The translations under genes and the position numbers were made by a program. Under the pieces are notes generated by a model, which did no database searches, was not told the origin of the DNA, and was given only the letters and a program-made list of their open reading frames with translations. A stretch of DNA of 64,000 bases, taken from contig NZ_JANCTC010000014.1 of the NCBI RefSeq assembly GCF_024297145.1, forward strand, positions 1-64,000, read 5' to 3'. Each line of letters opens with the position of its first letter. Positions within the stretch are counted from its first letter, which is position 1. This DNA comes from Mesorhizobium sp. LMG 17147. Its GTDB lineage: Bacteria > Pseudomonadota > Alphaproteobacteria > Rhizobiales > Rhizobiaceae. This document shows positions 16,240 through 24,893 of the stretch, in pieces.

Positions 16240-18057
16240 TCACCGAAACGCCCCCAGCGGATCGGCCTGCCCGGCCTTCTGCTTCGCCGCCTTGAATACC
16301 GCCGGATCGACCACCGCTTCCCTCAGCATCATCACGCCATAACGGGTCGCGGCCATCAGATCGTCGCGCAGCTTCACCACCTGGCCGTCCCTGCGGTGGT
16401 AGAGCCGGAACTCCTCGAACCAGGGCAGAAGCGTCGAAAACACCTTGAAGCGGCCGCTCTGCATGCGGTCCAGCATGTCCATCAGCCCGGCCTCGACCGA
16501 GACCGACCCGTCGGCGAACTGCGCATGGCTGGCGAGCATGTTCAGCCCATGTGCCGAATATTGCCTGGCAAGTGCGGTGCCGGCACCTTCCAGCGTCTCG
16601 CGACGGCCGTCGCGCGGCCAGGCCCAGGGCAGCCATTCGCCCCACGGTTTCAGCGTCAGCGCCTGCATGGCGGGAGTCTGCTGCGAGGCACGGCAGGCCT
16701 TCGTGACATAGACGACATCGGCTTCCGTGTCCCAGGCAAGCTCGACTGCGGCCGACGGATGGTCCCAGCCGAAATCGAGAGCGCCGAGCCGCGGCCAGTA
16801 GCGCGGCAGCCGGAACGGCTCGCAGGCGATCAGTTCCTCGGCCACCGGAAAGATGCGGCCGGAGCCGAGCACCGGAATGCCCTTGGCCCGCGCCTCGCGC
16901 TCATGCGCCGGATAGGCGGCAACGATCTCGGCGCGCTGCTGCGGCGTATAATGCTCGGCGTCGTCGATGGTCATGAAGGTGACGTGGCGGGTCATTGTTT
17001 TCACCCTCGCGGCATTGAATCATGGTGGCAGGTGTTGGACGTATGCTGCTGTTCGGTAAGATGTTTTCATGATGGCGGGACAGCGCCCCCCTCTGTCCTG
17101 CCGGACATCTCCCCCTCAAGGGGGGAGATGGCAGCTTCAGCGTCTCGCTTATCCACAAGCATTGGAGATTGGCGAAAGCCAATGCGACATCCAATCTCCC
17201 CACTAGAGGGGGAGATGTCCGGCAGGACAGAGGGGGGCGCGAAGGAACGCGAGTTGCGCGATTTCGCAGCCCTGTCATCCCCTCCCCATCCCTCCCACCT
17301 GCTCAGCCGACAAGAACAACAGCACCACATCGCTCATGCCGAGCAGCGGCGTGAAGGTGACGATGGTGATGCCGCCGGTGGCGTTGGTGCGGGTCAGGCC
17401 TTCGGAATAGATGTCGAGCGGCGGCTCCTCGTCGAACCAGACGCCGTGCAGCGTCTCGCCCTGCCACTTCTCGCGGCCCTTCTCGTAACTCTTGAACGAC
17501 AGCACGGATTCGCCGGCCTGGACGTCGCCACCGCCGCCCCAGGCCACCACGACACTGTCGAGCGCGCCCGGCGCCCGCCCCGCCATCGTGCTGAGGATCG
17601 CGTCGGCCGGGATCATGCCGGTGCCCCAGGCCGCCTGCTGCTGCGGCGGGCCGATCAATATACGCTGCGGGTTGTCGCGCGTGCTTTCGCCGGTGACGCC
17701 GGCCGCCCACATCCGGACCGGACAATCGAAAACCTTGCCTTGCCACCAGTCGGGATAGCGGCCGGTGAGGTGCATCGCCCATTCGGCGCCGCCGGCCCTG
17801 GTCTTGCCGAGCTGGTTGCCGGCCATGAACAGGCGCTCGCGATTGGTCGCGCCGGCGGCGTGGAACTCGGCCTGTCGGGGATAGGGCCGATAGGCGGCAA
17901 GCTGGTTAGTGCGGCGCCTCCGGTCCAGCTCCGCCAGCAGGCTGAGATATTCCTTCCTTGCCGCCCGGCTGTGCGAGGCCTTTTTCGAGGCCCGGCTTCT
18001 CGAGGAACGGCCTAAGGACGGCTTCGAGGCCGCGGATGCGCTGCCTGATTTCGTCAT
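16240..18057 (-). pseudogene. Phage terminase large subunit, interrupted by a palindromic element
   Basis: Two blocks in the same reading frame make one terminase. 18057-17275 holds the ATPase part: RLFMAGNQLGKTRAGG is the Walker A region, VWFDEEPP the Walker B, and TFTPLLGMSDVV follows. 17004-16240 holds the nuclease part: HVTFMTIDDAEHYT, GALDFGWDHPSAAVEL and LRDDLMAATRYGVMML. Between them about 280 bases, including the palindromic element at 17075-17248, bring stop codons (first TGA at 17277-17275). Without this insert the blocks would join near MGR / RHVTF. Packaging by this prophage is therefore probably lost, unless the C-terminal half is made separately. Confidence 0.8.
17075..17248. 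repeat. Palindromic mosaic element, class 1, inside the terminase gene
   Basis: Outer ends gcgggacagcgcc and gcgcgaaggaacgc enclose two inverted arms (CTCCCCC..GGGGGAG plus GTCCTGCCGGAC) around a core of about 70 bases. It is a full copy, in reverse orientation relative to those at 18774 and 19174. It interrupts the terminase coding sequence, so such elements can enter genes or be carried in with flanking DNA. Confidence 0.8.
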
Positions 18058-18304
18058 CGCTCAATGCATCCAGATTGTTGATGTTGACACTAAGATCCTT
18101 GGGCAGCACCGACAGCACGAGCTTCAGATACTGGTCGGGCTTTTCGGCGCGCACCTCGGCGATGACGCCGGCACCATGGGCGCGGAAATCGGCGCGGATC
18201 GCTTCGAGAAAGCCGTCGGCCAGCGTCTTCTTCGCCCGCCTGGTCTGCTTGCCGGGTGCTTGATCGTGCGGCTGCGGATCGCCGGCGGAAGGAGCTTTGG
18301 CCAT
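17906..18304 (-). CDS. Phage terminase small subunit-like
   Basis: A 132-residue protein upstream of and overlapping the large terminase by about 150 bases. TLADGFLEAIRADFRAHG, then PDQYLKLVLSVLPKDLSVNI and LDALSDDEIRQRIRGLEAVL, is the pattern of small terminase/DNA-packaging proteins of T7-like and lambdoid prophages. The C-terminus is Gly/Pro-rich. It would recognise phage DNA and load the large subunit. The length of the overlap suggests that the large subunit may really start further in. Confidence 0.6.
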   Translation of the reverse strand: MAKAPSAGDPQPHDQAPGKQTRRAKKTLADGFLEAIRADFRAHGAGVIAEVRAEKPDQYLKLVLSVLPKDLSVNINNLDALSDDEIRQRIRGLEAVLRPFLEKPGLEKGLAQPGGKEGISQPAGGAGPEAPH

Positions 18305-18307
18305 GCC

Positions 18308-18715
18308 CTACTCCGCCGTCCCGGCGGAGATCGCCGGCTTCTTGTTGCCTGGCCGCACGATGCGCTTGCGCGGCTTCGCTTTCTTGCCGGCGCGCGCCGA
18401 CTTCGGCTTCGGCGGCTGGCTTGCCGATTTCGCATCGGTCGTCGTGCCAGGCCCCAACGTACTGGCGTCGGGCAACGCATTCAGCCTTGCCCTTAGAATT
18501 GCCGCCGCCTTGCCGTCGAGTGCTCCCAACGGGAAGCCGAAACCGCCGACCGCGTCGCCGGGGCCGCCGCGCACCATTCCGATCCGCACGCCAGCGGCGA
18601 CCTGCTCGAAGCGGCCATGGCGTGCATAGGGTGCGGCGCCGGCGAACTCGCCAATAGCGCTGACGACCTCTCGGCCGTCATCGTCGATGATGATGGTGGC
18701 GTAACGGTTGGACAT
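18308..18715 (-). CDS. Phage hypothetical protein, first gene of the structural operon
   Basis: A 135-residue protein, MSNRYATIIIDDDGREVVSA, then GFPLGALDGKAAAILRARLN and a Lys/Arg/Pro-rich tail (KSARAGKKAKPRKRIVR). The AGGAAAAG upstream of the ATG at 18715 decides the start; the frame to 18904 is translation of a palindromic element. Three bases separate it from the small terminase. Function unknown; the basic tail suggests nucleic-acid binding. Confidence 0.6.
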   Translation of the reverse strand: MSNRYATIIIDDDGREVVSAIGEFAGAAPYARHGRFEQVAAGVRIGMVRGGPGDAVGGFGFPLGALDGKAAAILRARLNALPDASTLGPGTTTDAKSASQPPKPKSARAGKKAKPRKRIVRPGNKKPAISAGTAE

Positions 18716-18773
18716 GGTGCTTTTCCTGGGATGGGCGCACGGCGGCGCGCTAATTTGAGGATCCTCGAGGTCG

Positions 18774-18951
18774 CGTTCCGTCGCGCCCCCCTCTGTCCTG
18801 CCGGACATCTCCCCCACAAGGAGGGGATTGGCTGTCATCACCGCTTTCGCCAATTTTGTAGGATGCAAAAAAGGTGCTGTCGCCCAAGCTGCCAATCTCC
18901 CCACTAGAGGGGGAGATGTCCGGCAGGACAGAGGGGGGGCGCTGTCCCGCC
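18774..18951. repeat. Palindromic mosaic element, class 1
   Basis: Outer ends gttccgtcgcgcc and gcgctgtcccgcc; arms GTCCTGCCGGAC plus CTCCCCC..; core of about 70 bases containing ctttcgccaattttgtagg. The core runs opposite to the otherwise similar core of the copy at 19174-19348. It lies upstream of the phage operon. Confidence 0.8.
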
Positions 18952-18981
18952 AACTTCACAGCCGGCAGCACGCACATCATT

Positions 18982-19096
18982 CGATCGAAAGATAAAGCCT
19001 GAACAAAAAACCCGCCTCGGCGGGCGGGTCGTTGGAGCCAATTAGCACCATACCCAAATTAGTAGCATAGCTGCCGGCACAAAGCAAGAACAAAAT
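18982..19096 (-). repeat. 115-bp direct repeat, copy 1 (candidate small RNA with terminator)
   Basis: It differs from copy 2 (19376-19490) at only about one position over the last 93 bases. On the minus strand it reads from a TTGTTC...TATGCT promoter-like pair (18-base spacing) through about 70 bases to a strong intrinsic terminator. A tiny frame MVLIGSNDPPAEAG overlaps the hairpin. It may be a small RNA gene or a leader; there is no proof of expression. Confidence 0.55.
19005..19024 (-). terminator. Intrinsic terminator in repeat copy 1
   Basis: On the minus strand CCCGCC-GA-GGCGGG is followed by TTTTTTG. It is identical to the terminator at 19399-19418. It would stop leftward transcripts before the phage operon. 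Confidence 0.75.
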
Positions 19097-19173
19097 GTGG
19101 CGCACCGGCAGAAAAATGCGATTTCCTTTGCCCGCCGCGAGGTTGGTGCTCAAAGGACGGTCGTTAAGGTGGT

Positions 19174-19348
19174 GTTCCTTCGCGCCCCCCTCTGTCCTGC
19201 CGGACATCTCCCCCACGAGGGGGGAGATCGGCAGCTTTGGCGGCAGCGCCTTTTTGCACCTACAAAATTGGCGAAAGCGGCAATGACAGCCAATCTCCCC
19301 ACTAGAGGGGGAGATGTCCGGCAGGACAGAGGGGGGCGCTGTCCCGCC
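19174..19348. repeat. Palindromic mosaic element, class 1, core inverted
   Basis: Same outer ends as the copy at 18774 (gttccttcgcgcc / gcgctgtcccgcc), but the core reads in the other direction: ...caaaattggcgaaagc... lies near the right arm. It sits between the two 115-bp repeats. Confidence 0.8.
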
Positions 19349-19375
19349 GACTTCATAGCCAGCTCACGTAACGTC

Positions 19376-19490
19376 CGATCGAAAAAGAAGCCTGAAACAA
19401 AAAACCCGCCTCGGCGGGCGGGTCGTTGGAGCCAATTAGCACCATACCCAAATAAGTAGCATAGCTGCCGGCACAAAGCAAGAACAAAAT
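19376..19490 (-). repeat. 115-bp direct repeat, copy 2 (candidate small RNA with terminator)
   Basis: The near-identical partner of 18982-19096, with the same promoter-like sequence, tiny frame and terminator. The bases beyond both copies are unrelated, which sets the repeat boundary. The rest of 18716-19620 holds no supported protein gene. Confidence 0.55.
19399..19418 (-). terminator. Intrinsic terminator in repeat copy 2
   Basis: CCCGCC-GA-GGCGGG followed by a T-run on the minus strand, the same as in copy 1. Confidence 0.75.
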
Positions 19491-19620
19491 TCACCTGAGA
19501 CGCGAAAAAAACGCAGAGTAGCCGATTGGCGGAGCACGCTGGAATGTTCGGCGAGACGCCACCGTCCGGATCAGAACAGGCATTCGCGCGTTTGACCCTT
19601 AGCCAATGGGAGCAAAAATC

Positions 19621-19926
19621 ATGAACGTCGCCAATCTGCAACTCGAAGGCCTGCTTATGGCCATCGCATCGATCAATCAGGTCCTGGTCCGCAAGGGCGT
19701 GCTCTCCGTCGAGGACATAGACATCGCCTTGCGCAAGGCCGAAGCCAGCGAGACCAACGAGGAAAGGTCCGAGGGCATGTCGGCGTCGAGCCGCGACGCC
19801 GTCAACTTCCCGATTCGACTGCTGGAGTTGGCCAATCAGTGTCAGCCGGAGACGGACATGCCGTCCTTCTCAAAACTGGCGCGCATGGTTGGTCAGATCA
19901 AGGAACCTTACAACGACCAGATGTGA
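19621..19926 (+). CDS. Small conserved hypothetical protein, paralogue of 24890-25198
   Basis: A 101-residue protein with GGGAG before the ATG at 19621. MNVANLQLEGLLMAIASINQ ... GVLSVEDIDIALRKAEA ... FPIRLLELAN ... FSKLARMVGQIKEPYNDQM is shared almost throughout with the protein at 24890. It is helical, acidic and cytoplasmic. No function known. The paralogue lies in an operon with a DUF3606 protein, which hints at a stress-related role. Confidence 0.65.
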   Translation: MNVANLQLEGLLMAIASINQVLVRKGVLSVEDIDIALRKAEASETNEERSEGMSASSRDAVNFPIRLLELANQCQPETDMPSFSKLARMVGQIKEPYNDQM

Positions 19927-19965
19927 CACCGCGACCGAGGATGACCGCGGCAGCAAGCTTTGGCA

Positions 19966-20397
19966 TCACCCCCTGCCAAGCCTCAGCGCCAGGACGCGGC
20001 CCGGCCCGTGCACGGCGGCAAACAGCAGCCCGGCCAGGAAGGTGAAGTGATCGACGAAGAAGCCGAACTCCGCCTGGTTGCCGGCCCAGTGCGACGGCCC
20101 GTGGAAGGCGAAGCCCAGGAACAGCACATAGGCGCCGGCGACGAGTGCTGCCCATGAGAAGAAGGCGCCAGTCAGGAAGCATAGAACGAGGACGACCTCA
20201 AGCAGGGCTGCGCACCAGGCCAGGAAGAGCGGGAATGGAAACCCGGCCGCCGCGATATAGCCGGCGGTGGCGCCGATATCGACGAATTTGAAGATCACGG
20301 CCATCAGGAAGACGGCTGCGAAGATCAGGCGGGCGATGAGGATTGCCGCGGTCTGCCACGGCGACTGGACGGTTGATTGAGCGGTTTCCAAGGTCAC
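19966..20397 (-). CDS. DoxX family membrane protein
   Basis: A 143-residue protein with four hydrophobic segments. ARLIFAAVFLMAVIFKFVDI, then GFPFPLFLAWCAALLEVV and LGFAFHGPSHWA, follow the DoxX pattern. It starts with GTG at 20397 behind GGGAGG. DoxX-like proteins sit in the inner membrane and are linked to oxidative-stress and thiol handling in some bacteria; the substrate here is unknown. Confidence 0.75.
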   Translation of the reverse strand: MTLETAQSTVQSPWQTAAILIARLIFAAVFLMAVIFKFVDIGATAGYIAAAGFPFPLFLAWCAALLEVVLVLCFLTGAFFSWAALVAGAYVLFLGFAFHGPSHWAGNQAEFGFFVDHFTFLAGLLFAAVHGPGRVLALRLGRG

Positions 20398-20665
20398 GAC
20401 GTCCTCCCAAGAGTTACGATGGTTGTGCCCAAGGACGCACCACCAGCCGCAAGCCCGACATCATCCCCCGAAAAACCTGCAGGAGACAAGTGCGCGGGGA
20501 GAAGGCCTCGCAAGACCAGGTTCCTCGCCCCATTCATGGCGGAGAGGTGGCGCGGCGAAGCCGCGACGGAGAGGGGGACCGCGCCAGCAAAGAAAAGGCC
20601 CCTCCCCGGCCGCTTCGCGGCCCTCTCTCCGCCGCTTCGCGCGGGCGAAGAACCCGAGCCTGGAA

Positions 20666-21418
20666 CTACCCTAAATTCACCTTCGGCTGGCTGATCGGCT
20701 CCCGTACGGTTCCATACTGGCTGCCCCAGCGGTCGGTCATCGCCCAGCGTATGTCCCACAGTTCCGGGAAGAAGCGGTGGCGGGCGCCGGCCTCCAGCAA
20801 TTCGACCGGCCTGCCTTTCAGCGATTTCGCGCCGAGGCCGATCGTGCGGTGGATGAGATAGAGGTGGTTGGCGCGGAATTTCTGGAACAGCTCGTCGAAC
20901 TCGACCAGCGCTTCGGCAACGACATAGCTGTCGCCGTGATCGTAGCCGGTATCGTAGACATCCTCGACCGAGAGGCCGCGGCCGTCGAGGTATGACGTCT
21001 TGAAGGCCCGCCACAGATCCGGCGGCAGACGCAACAGCTGCTTGAAACCCGGCGATTCCTGACCGCTGCCATTGCCGAGCTGCAGCCGGATCTGCTGGTA
21101 TTCCTTGGGCGACATGGTTTCGAGCAGGTCGAGCTGCGCCGTCATCAGCCGCATCAGCCGGTGCACGCGCCCCATCAGCGTGACGATGCGATGCGTGTCC
21201 TGCTTTTCCAGGAAATCGACGACATCGACCAGCGTATAGGCGATGAGCTTCATCCACAGCTCCTCGACCTGATGCACGATCTGGAACTGCAGCTCGTCGG
21301 CATTGACCATCTCGGCCAGCGGCTTCTGGCAGGCCAGCAGCCTGTCGCATTTGAGGTAGACGCCATAGTCGCGCATCTCAGGCGTTTCGATGCGGGCATA
21401 ATAGTCCTGCTTGTCCAT
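20666..21418 (-). CDS. Tryptophan 2,3-dioxygenase family protein
   Basis: A 250-residue haem dioxygenase that opens the indole ring of tryptophan (kynurenine route). Family motifs: LQFQIVHQVEELWMKLIAYT (substrate and haem region), LLETMSPKEYQQIRLQLGNG with SGQESPGFK, and the C-terminal ARHRFFPELWDIRWAMTDRW. AGGAG lies seven bases before the ATG at 21418 but only one base after it from the ATG at 21424, so 21418 is the likely start. It is divergent from an Lrp/AsnC regulator, its probable controller. It belongs to the short bacterial subgroup. Confidence 0.8.
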   Translation of the reverse strand: MDKQDYYARIETPEMRDYGVYLKCDRLLACQKPLAEMVNADELQFQIVHQVEELWMKLIAYTLVDVVDFLEKQDTHRIVTLMGRVHRLMRLMTAQLDLLETMSPKEYQQIRLQLGNGSGQESPGFKQLLRLPPDLWRAFKTSYLDGRGLSVEDVYDTGYDHGDSYVVAEALVEFDELFQKFRANHLYLIHRTIGLGAKSLKGRPVELLEAGARHRFFPELWDIRWAMTDRWGSQYGTVREPISQPKVNLG

Positions 21419-21574
21419 GGCCATGCTCCTTGCCGCGGCCGTTGGGCCGCAGGCGTTTGTTGGATCCCAGCCCCCGAGTCTAATCGCTTTCTTGCCGAAC
21501 ATTGTCCCTTTCTGTTATTCGATTGGCGAGAAATGAAGGACGAAAGCTGCTTCTGAAGCAGACAGAAAGAACGA

Positions 21575-22051
21575 ATGATGCTGGATGCGGTCGACCGGAA
21601 GATCGTCGCGGCGCTCGAACGCGATGCCCGCACCTCCTTTGCCGCGCTCGCCGACGAGGTCGGCTTGAGCAAGACGCCGTGCTGGAAGCGGGTCAAGGCG
21701 CTGGAGGATGCCGGCGTCATCCGCGGCTACTCGACCCGGATCGACCCGGCCAAGCTCGGCTTCGGCATCGAAGCCTTCATCCAGGTGTCGATCGATTTCG
21801 AACTGTCGGACGCCTTCGAGGCGGCGGTCAAACAGCATCCGCTGATCCGCCGCTGCCACGCCACGACTGGCGAGGCCGATTATCTCCTGCAGATCGTCAC
21901 CGTCGACATGATGGCGCTCGACAGGATGCTGCGCGAGGAGCTTAGCCGGCTGCCCGGCGTGCGGCGCACGATCACCTCGATGGCGATGCGCGAGATCAAG
22001 GGCGGCATCTCGTTCGCCAATGCCGTCGGGCATACACAGACCAAGCGATAG
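21575..22051 (+). CDS. Lrp/AsnC family regulator, likely controlling the dioxygenase
   Basis: A 158-residue regulator: HTH in LDAVDRKIVAALERDART and DEVGLSKTPCWKRVKALEDA, then the ligand-binding RAM domain (HATTGEADYLLQIVTVDMMA). It is divergent from the tryptophan dioxygenase across 150 bases, so tryptophan or kynurenine may be the effector, as for BkdR- and KynR-type regulators. The promoter region was not resolved. Confidence 0.85.
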   Translation: MMLDAVDRKIVAALERDARTSFAALADEVGLSKTPCWKRVKALEDAGVIRGYSTRIDPAKLGFGIEAFIQVSIDFELSDAFEAAVKQHPLIRRCHATTGEADYLLQIVTVDMMALDRMLREELSRLPGVRRTITSMAMREIKGGISFANAVGHTQTKR

Positions 22052-22056
22052 ACCGG

Positions 22057-22530
22057 TCAGGCCCTGGTCATCAGTTCGCGGCCTAGCCGCTTCGGTTGCT
22101 CGGCGCGCAGAACCACATTTGTCGTCACCGTGCCGTACCGGCCGATGCTGTCGACGATGCTTTCAAGGTCGGGCGGTGACGGGACCACGACCTTGACCAG
22201 AAAACAATCCTCACCGGTCACTCGCAGCACCTCGACCACCTCCGGCAATTGGGCGAACTTCTTCAGGCAGGCCTGGATATGCTCATGCGTGGTGCGCAGG
22301 CGGATGACCGCCATGGTGCCGAGCCCGAGCGCCGCCGAATTGATCACCGCCTTGTAGCCTGTGATGACGCCGCGCTCCTCCAGCCGCTTCACCCGTTCCG
22401 AGGTGGCGGGCTGGGACAGTCCGACGCGGCGGCCAAGCTCGGAGATGCCGATGCGGCCATCCTCCTGCATGATCTCAATGATCGCCAGATCGGTGGGATC
22501 GAGCCTTGGCCGATAATCGCCGTTCCGCAT
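22057..22530 (-). CDS. Lrp/AsnC family regulator
   Basis: A 157-residue second Lrp-type regulator, convergent with the first. LDPTDLAIIEIMQEDGRIGI and GRRVGLSQPATSERVKRLEE form the HTH; VTGEDCFLVKVVVPSPPDLE is the RAM core. AAAGGGG before the ATG at 22530 favours this start over 22557. It is divergent from the hydrolase at 22640. Confidence 0.8.
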   Translation of the reverse strand: MRNGDYRPRLDPTDLAIIEIMQEDGRIGISELGRRVGLSQPATSERVKRLEERGVITGYKAVINSAALGLGTMAVIRLRTTHEHIQACLKKFAQLPEVVEVLRVTGEDCFLVKVVVPSPPDLESIVDSIGRYGTVTTNVVLRAEQPKRLGRELMTRA

Positions 22531-22639
22531 GATCCCCTTTAATCCATCGGATTTCATCGCTGCTTTCCGATGATCTCTCATTCCGCTGCCCGGGGAAAGA
22601 CCTAGAATTGTGCGCGGCATCAGGAAAGAAGGGCTTCGC

Positions 22640-23206
22640 ATGACCGACTTCATCATTGTGCCGGGCATCGGCGGATCGGGCAAAGCCCATTGGCAGACGC
22701 ATTGGCAGCAGGCAAGCCCGGCGATGCGGCGGTTTAATCCGGCGAGTTGGGACGCGCCGGATTTCGACGACTGGGTGGCAGCATTGGAAACCGCTGTATG
22801 CCAGGCATGGACACCGCCGGTGCTCGTCGCCCATAGCCTCGGCTGTCTGCTGGTCGTACACTGGCAGCTGATCTCCCCCCGCTCTATCGGCGGCGCGTTG
22901 CTGGTCGCCGTTCCGGACCCCGCGTCGCCGGCCTTCCCCTCCTCCGCCCGGGCCTTCGCCGACGCGCCGCAACAGCGGCTTCGCTTTCCGTCGCTGATTG
23001 TCGCCAGCACCAACGATCCCTACGGCTCGCTGGACTATGTCAGGGCGAAATCCGAGCGCTGGGGCAGCGATCTCCATATCGCCGGGCCGCTTGGCCACAT
23101 CAATGGCGACAGCGGGCTCGGCGACTGGCCGGTGGGAATGGAGCTGCTGACGGCTTTTCTCGGGCGAACGCAAGCAAGCGCCCGAGGCGCCGTACTTCAG
23201 CCGTGA
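22640..23206 (+). CDS. RBBP9/YdeN-type alpha/beta hydrolase
   Basis: A 188-residue serine hydrolase: FIIVPGIGGSGKAHWQTHWQ at the N-terminus, nucleophile elbow VAHSLGC, late Asp in STNDPYGS and His in GPLGHINGDSGLGDWP, all as in RBBP9/YdeN proteins. Substrate unknown. AAGAAGGG precedes the ATG at 22640. Confidence 0.8.
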   Translation: MTDFIIVPGIGGSGKAHWQTHWQQASPAMRRFNPASWDAPDFDDWVAALETAVCQAWTPPVLVAHSLGCLLVVHWQLISPRSIGGALLVAVPDPASPAFPSSARAFADAPQQRLRFPSLIVASTNDPYGSLDYVRAKSERWGSDLHIAGPLGHINGDSGLGDWPVGMELLTAFLGRTQASARGAVLQP

Positions 23207-23266
23207 CCGCAATGGGACGGCTACCGCGCCGCCGTCCTGATCCGGTTTGCGCCGCGGCGCCGCGCC

Positions 23267-24226
23267 TCAGTTCGATGCTGCGGCAGGCGTGCTTAGCTCC
23301 AGGAACGGCACTGTCGAACCCGGGATCATCGACTTCGGCAATTCGCCGTTCCATCTCTCCGCCTTGGTCAGTTCGACCAGCAGCGGATTGTTGGCGATTG
23401 CGGCGGCGCGAGCCTTGATGGCGCCCGCGGTCGCATCGCCTTCGACCCTGGTCTTGTAGGCGCTGGCCTCGGCTTCGGCCTTGACGCTGTCGGCGCGGCC
23501 CTTGGCCTGGGTGACGGCGATATCGGCCTTGATCTTTTCCTGCTGCAGGTTCTGTTCCTGCTTCTGCACCTCGACCTGCGCCGTCATCCTGGCTTCGACC
23601 GCCTGCTCGTAGGCGTCGGAGAAGTCGATGTTCTCGACCTGCACGCTGTCTATCATCACCGGGCCGTCGGTTACCGCCGCGATGGCGTCGGCGACGTCCT
23701 TGTTGAACTTCGCCCGGTTCTGGATAACCGACACCGCGTCGTACTGGCCGAACACGGTCTTGATCTCCTGCGGTGCTTTCCTGGCAATGACACGGTCGGC
23801 CAGTGCCTCGATCGATCCGTAATTGGTGTAGACGTTGCTGACTTCGGCGGCCGGCACGTGGAAGTTGACGGTGACGCGCATGTCGGCCGGCTGCTGGTCG
23901 CGCGAATAGGCCTGCATGGCCGGCAGGCCGCTGCAATCGTTCTGGTTCTCGCAGCCCCATTTGAGCACCTGCTGGCGCAGGCTGATCTTCTCGACGCGCT
24001 GCAACCACGGCAGCTTGAAATGCAGTCCGGGATCGACGACCGAACTCAGCGCCCCGTTGGTCAAGAGCACGCCGCGGTCGCCCTGGTCGATCGTGTACCA
24101 GGATCCAAACAGCGCAAAGATGCCGAGCGCCACGATGAGGAGTGCGACCAGGCCGGAACCGATCGACCCCGACGCCGTCCCCGGCTTGCCCTGCGGACGG
24201 CCTGAATTGCCTTGCGTTTCGGTCAT
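23267..24226 (-). CDS. SPFH/band 7 (prohibitin-like) membrane protein
   Basis: A 319-residue protein: one N-terminal membrane segment (GSGLVALLIVALGIFALFGS), then the SPFH domain (DQGDRGVLLTNGALSSVVDP, GLHFKLPW) and a long coiled coil rich in Ala/Glu/Lys/Gln (VEVQKQEQNLQQEKIKADI). It resembles HflK/HflC and prohibitins, which build scaffolds for membrane proteases, but stands alone here. Confidence 0.85.
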   Translation of the reverse strand: MTETQGNSGRPQGKPGTASGSIGSGLVALLIVALGIFALFGSWYTIDQGDRGVLLTNGALSSVVDPGLHFKLPWLQRVEKISLRQQVLKWGCENQNDCSGLPAMQAYSRDQQPADMRVTVNFHVPAAEVSNVYTNYGSIEALADRVIARKAPQEIKTVFGQYDAVSVIQNRAKFNKDVADAIAAVTDGPVMIDSVQVENIDFSDAYEQAVEARMTAQVEVQKQEQNLQQEKIKADIAVTQAKGRADSVKAEAEASAYKTRVEGDATAGAIKARAAAIANNPLLVELTKAERWNGELPKSMIPGSTVPFLELSTPAAASN

Positions 24227-24638
24227 TACCCCACCCCAACCCGATTGCCCGTGCTGCTTTTGCCCACAATAGTGGCGGCATTGCAATCCTCTGGATATGG
24301 AAGGACCTTCGCGCCGGCCCCGGACCGGCGGGGTGGTCAGGCTGGCTAGCGGATTTCCCCTGCTGTCGCGGCAGCGGGCTGGGACGCGTTGGCTGGCGTC
24401 TCCTTCTGCCGTTCGGCATCGCTTTTGCGCTTCGGGCAATCCTCGTAGTCGTGGTCGCGCCCACCGCAGTAGGAGCAGCATTTTGCCGGCGCGTCGGCGC
24501 GAAGCATCGTTGGCATGCACAAGGATGCACGAAAACCCGACAGATTGCGACGGCTTGCGCACCGGCAACGTCGATTTCGCCACGGAACCGCTGCCGCCGC
24601 ATGAAAGTTATCTGCTCATTGCAACGGGAGCACAGGAC
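24227..24638. other. 412-base gap without a supported gene
   Basis: It contains open frames but none with a ribosome binding site or protein-like composition. The promoters of the divergent SPFH gene and the small operon starting at 24639 must lie here. Confidence 0.4.
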
Positions 24639-24893
24639 ATGGCCGACGACCCGAACCGCTACGAGACCGGAGCGAGGAAATATCCGGCAAAGATGAGCCC
24701 CGACGCGGCCGACCAATTTTCGCAGGATGCGGCCGGCAACAAGCCGCCTCCCGGCGGCATGGGATTGACCAGGCCGGCTGACGATTTCGACGACAAGACC
24801 CGGCATTCGGAGGGCCAGAACCCGCCGCGCGCAGCGATCCGGCCAGACGACAAGGCCACCGCCAAGAAGCCCGGCGAGGACGCGAAACGATGA
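24639..24893 (+). CDS. Small hydrophilic hypothetical protein
   Basis: An 84-residue, highly charged, probably disordered protein (MADDPNRYETGARKYPAKMS, then GMGLTRPADDFDDKTRHSEG). GGGAG precedes the ATG. It overlaps the next gene as ATGA and begins a three-gene operon (24639, 24890, 25210). The composition recalls small desiccation- or stress-related proteins; no family recognised. Confidence 0.55.
   Translation: MADDPNRYETGARKYPAKMSPDAADQFSQDAAGNKPPPGGMGLTRPADDFDDKTRHSEGQNPPRAAIRPDDKATAKKPGEDAKR

Noticed and set aside
17004..17275. Intron or intein in the terminase
   Set aside because: There is no splicing domain, no endonuclease and no intron core; the insert is a known repeat type of the window plus short flanks.
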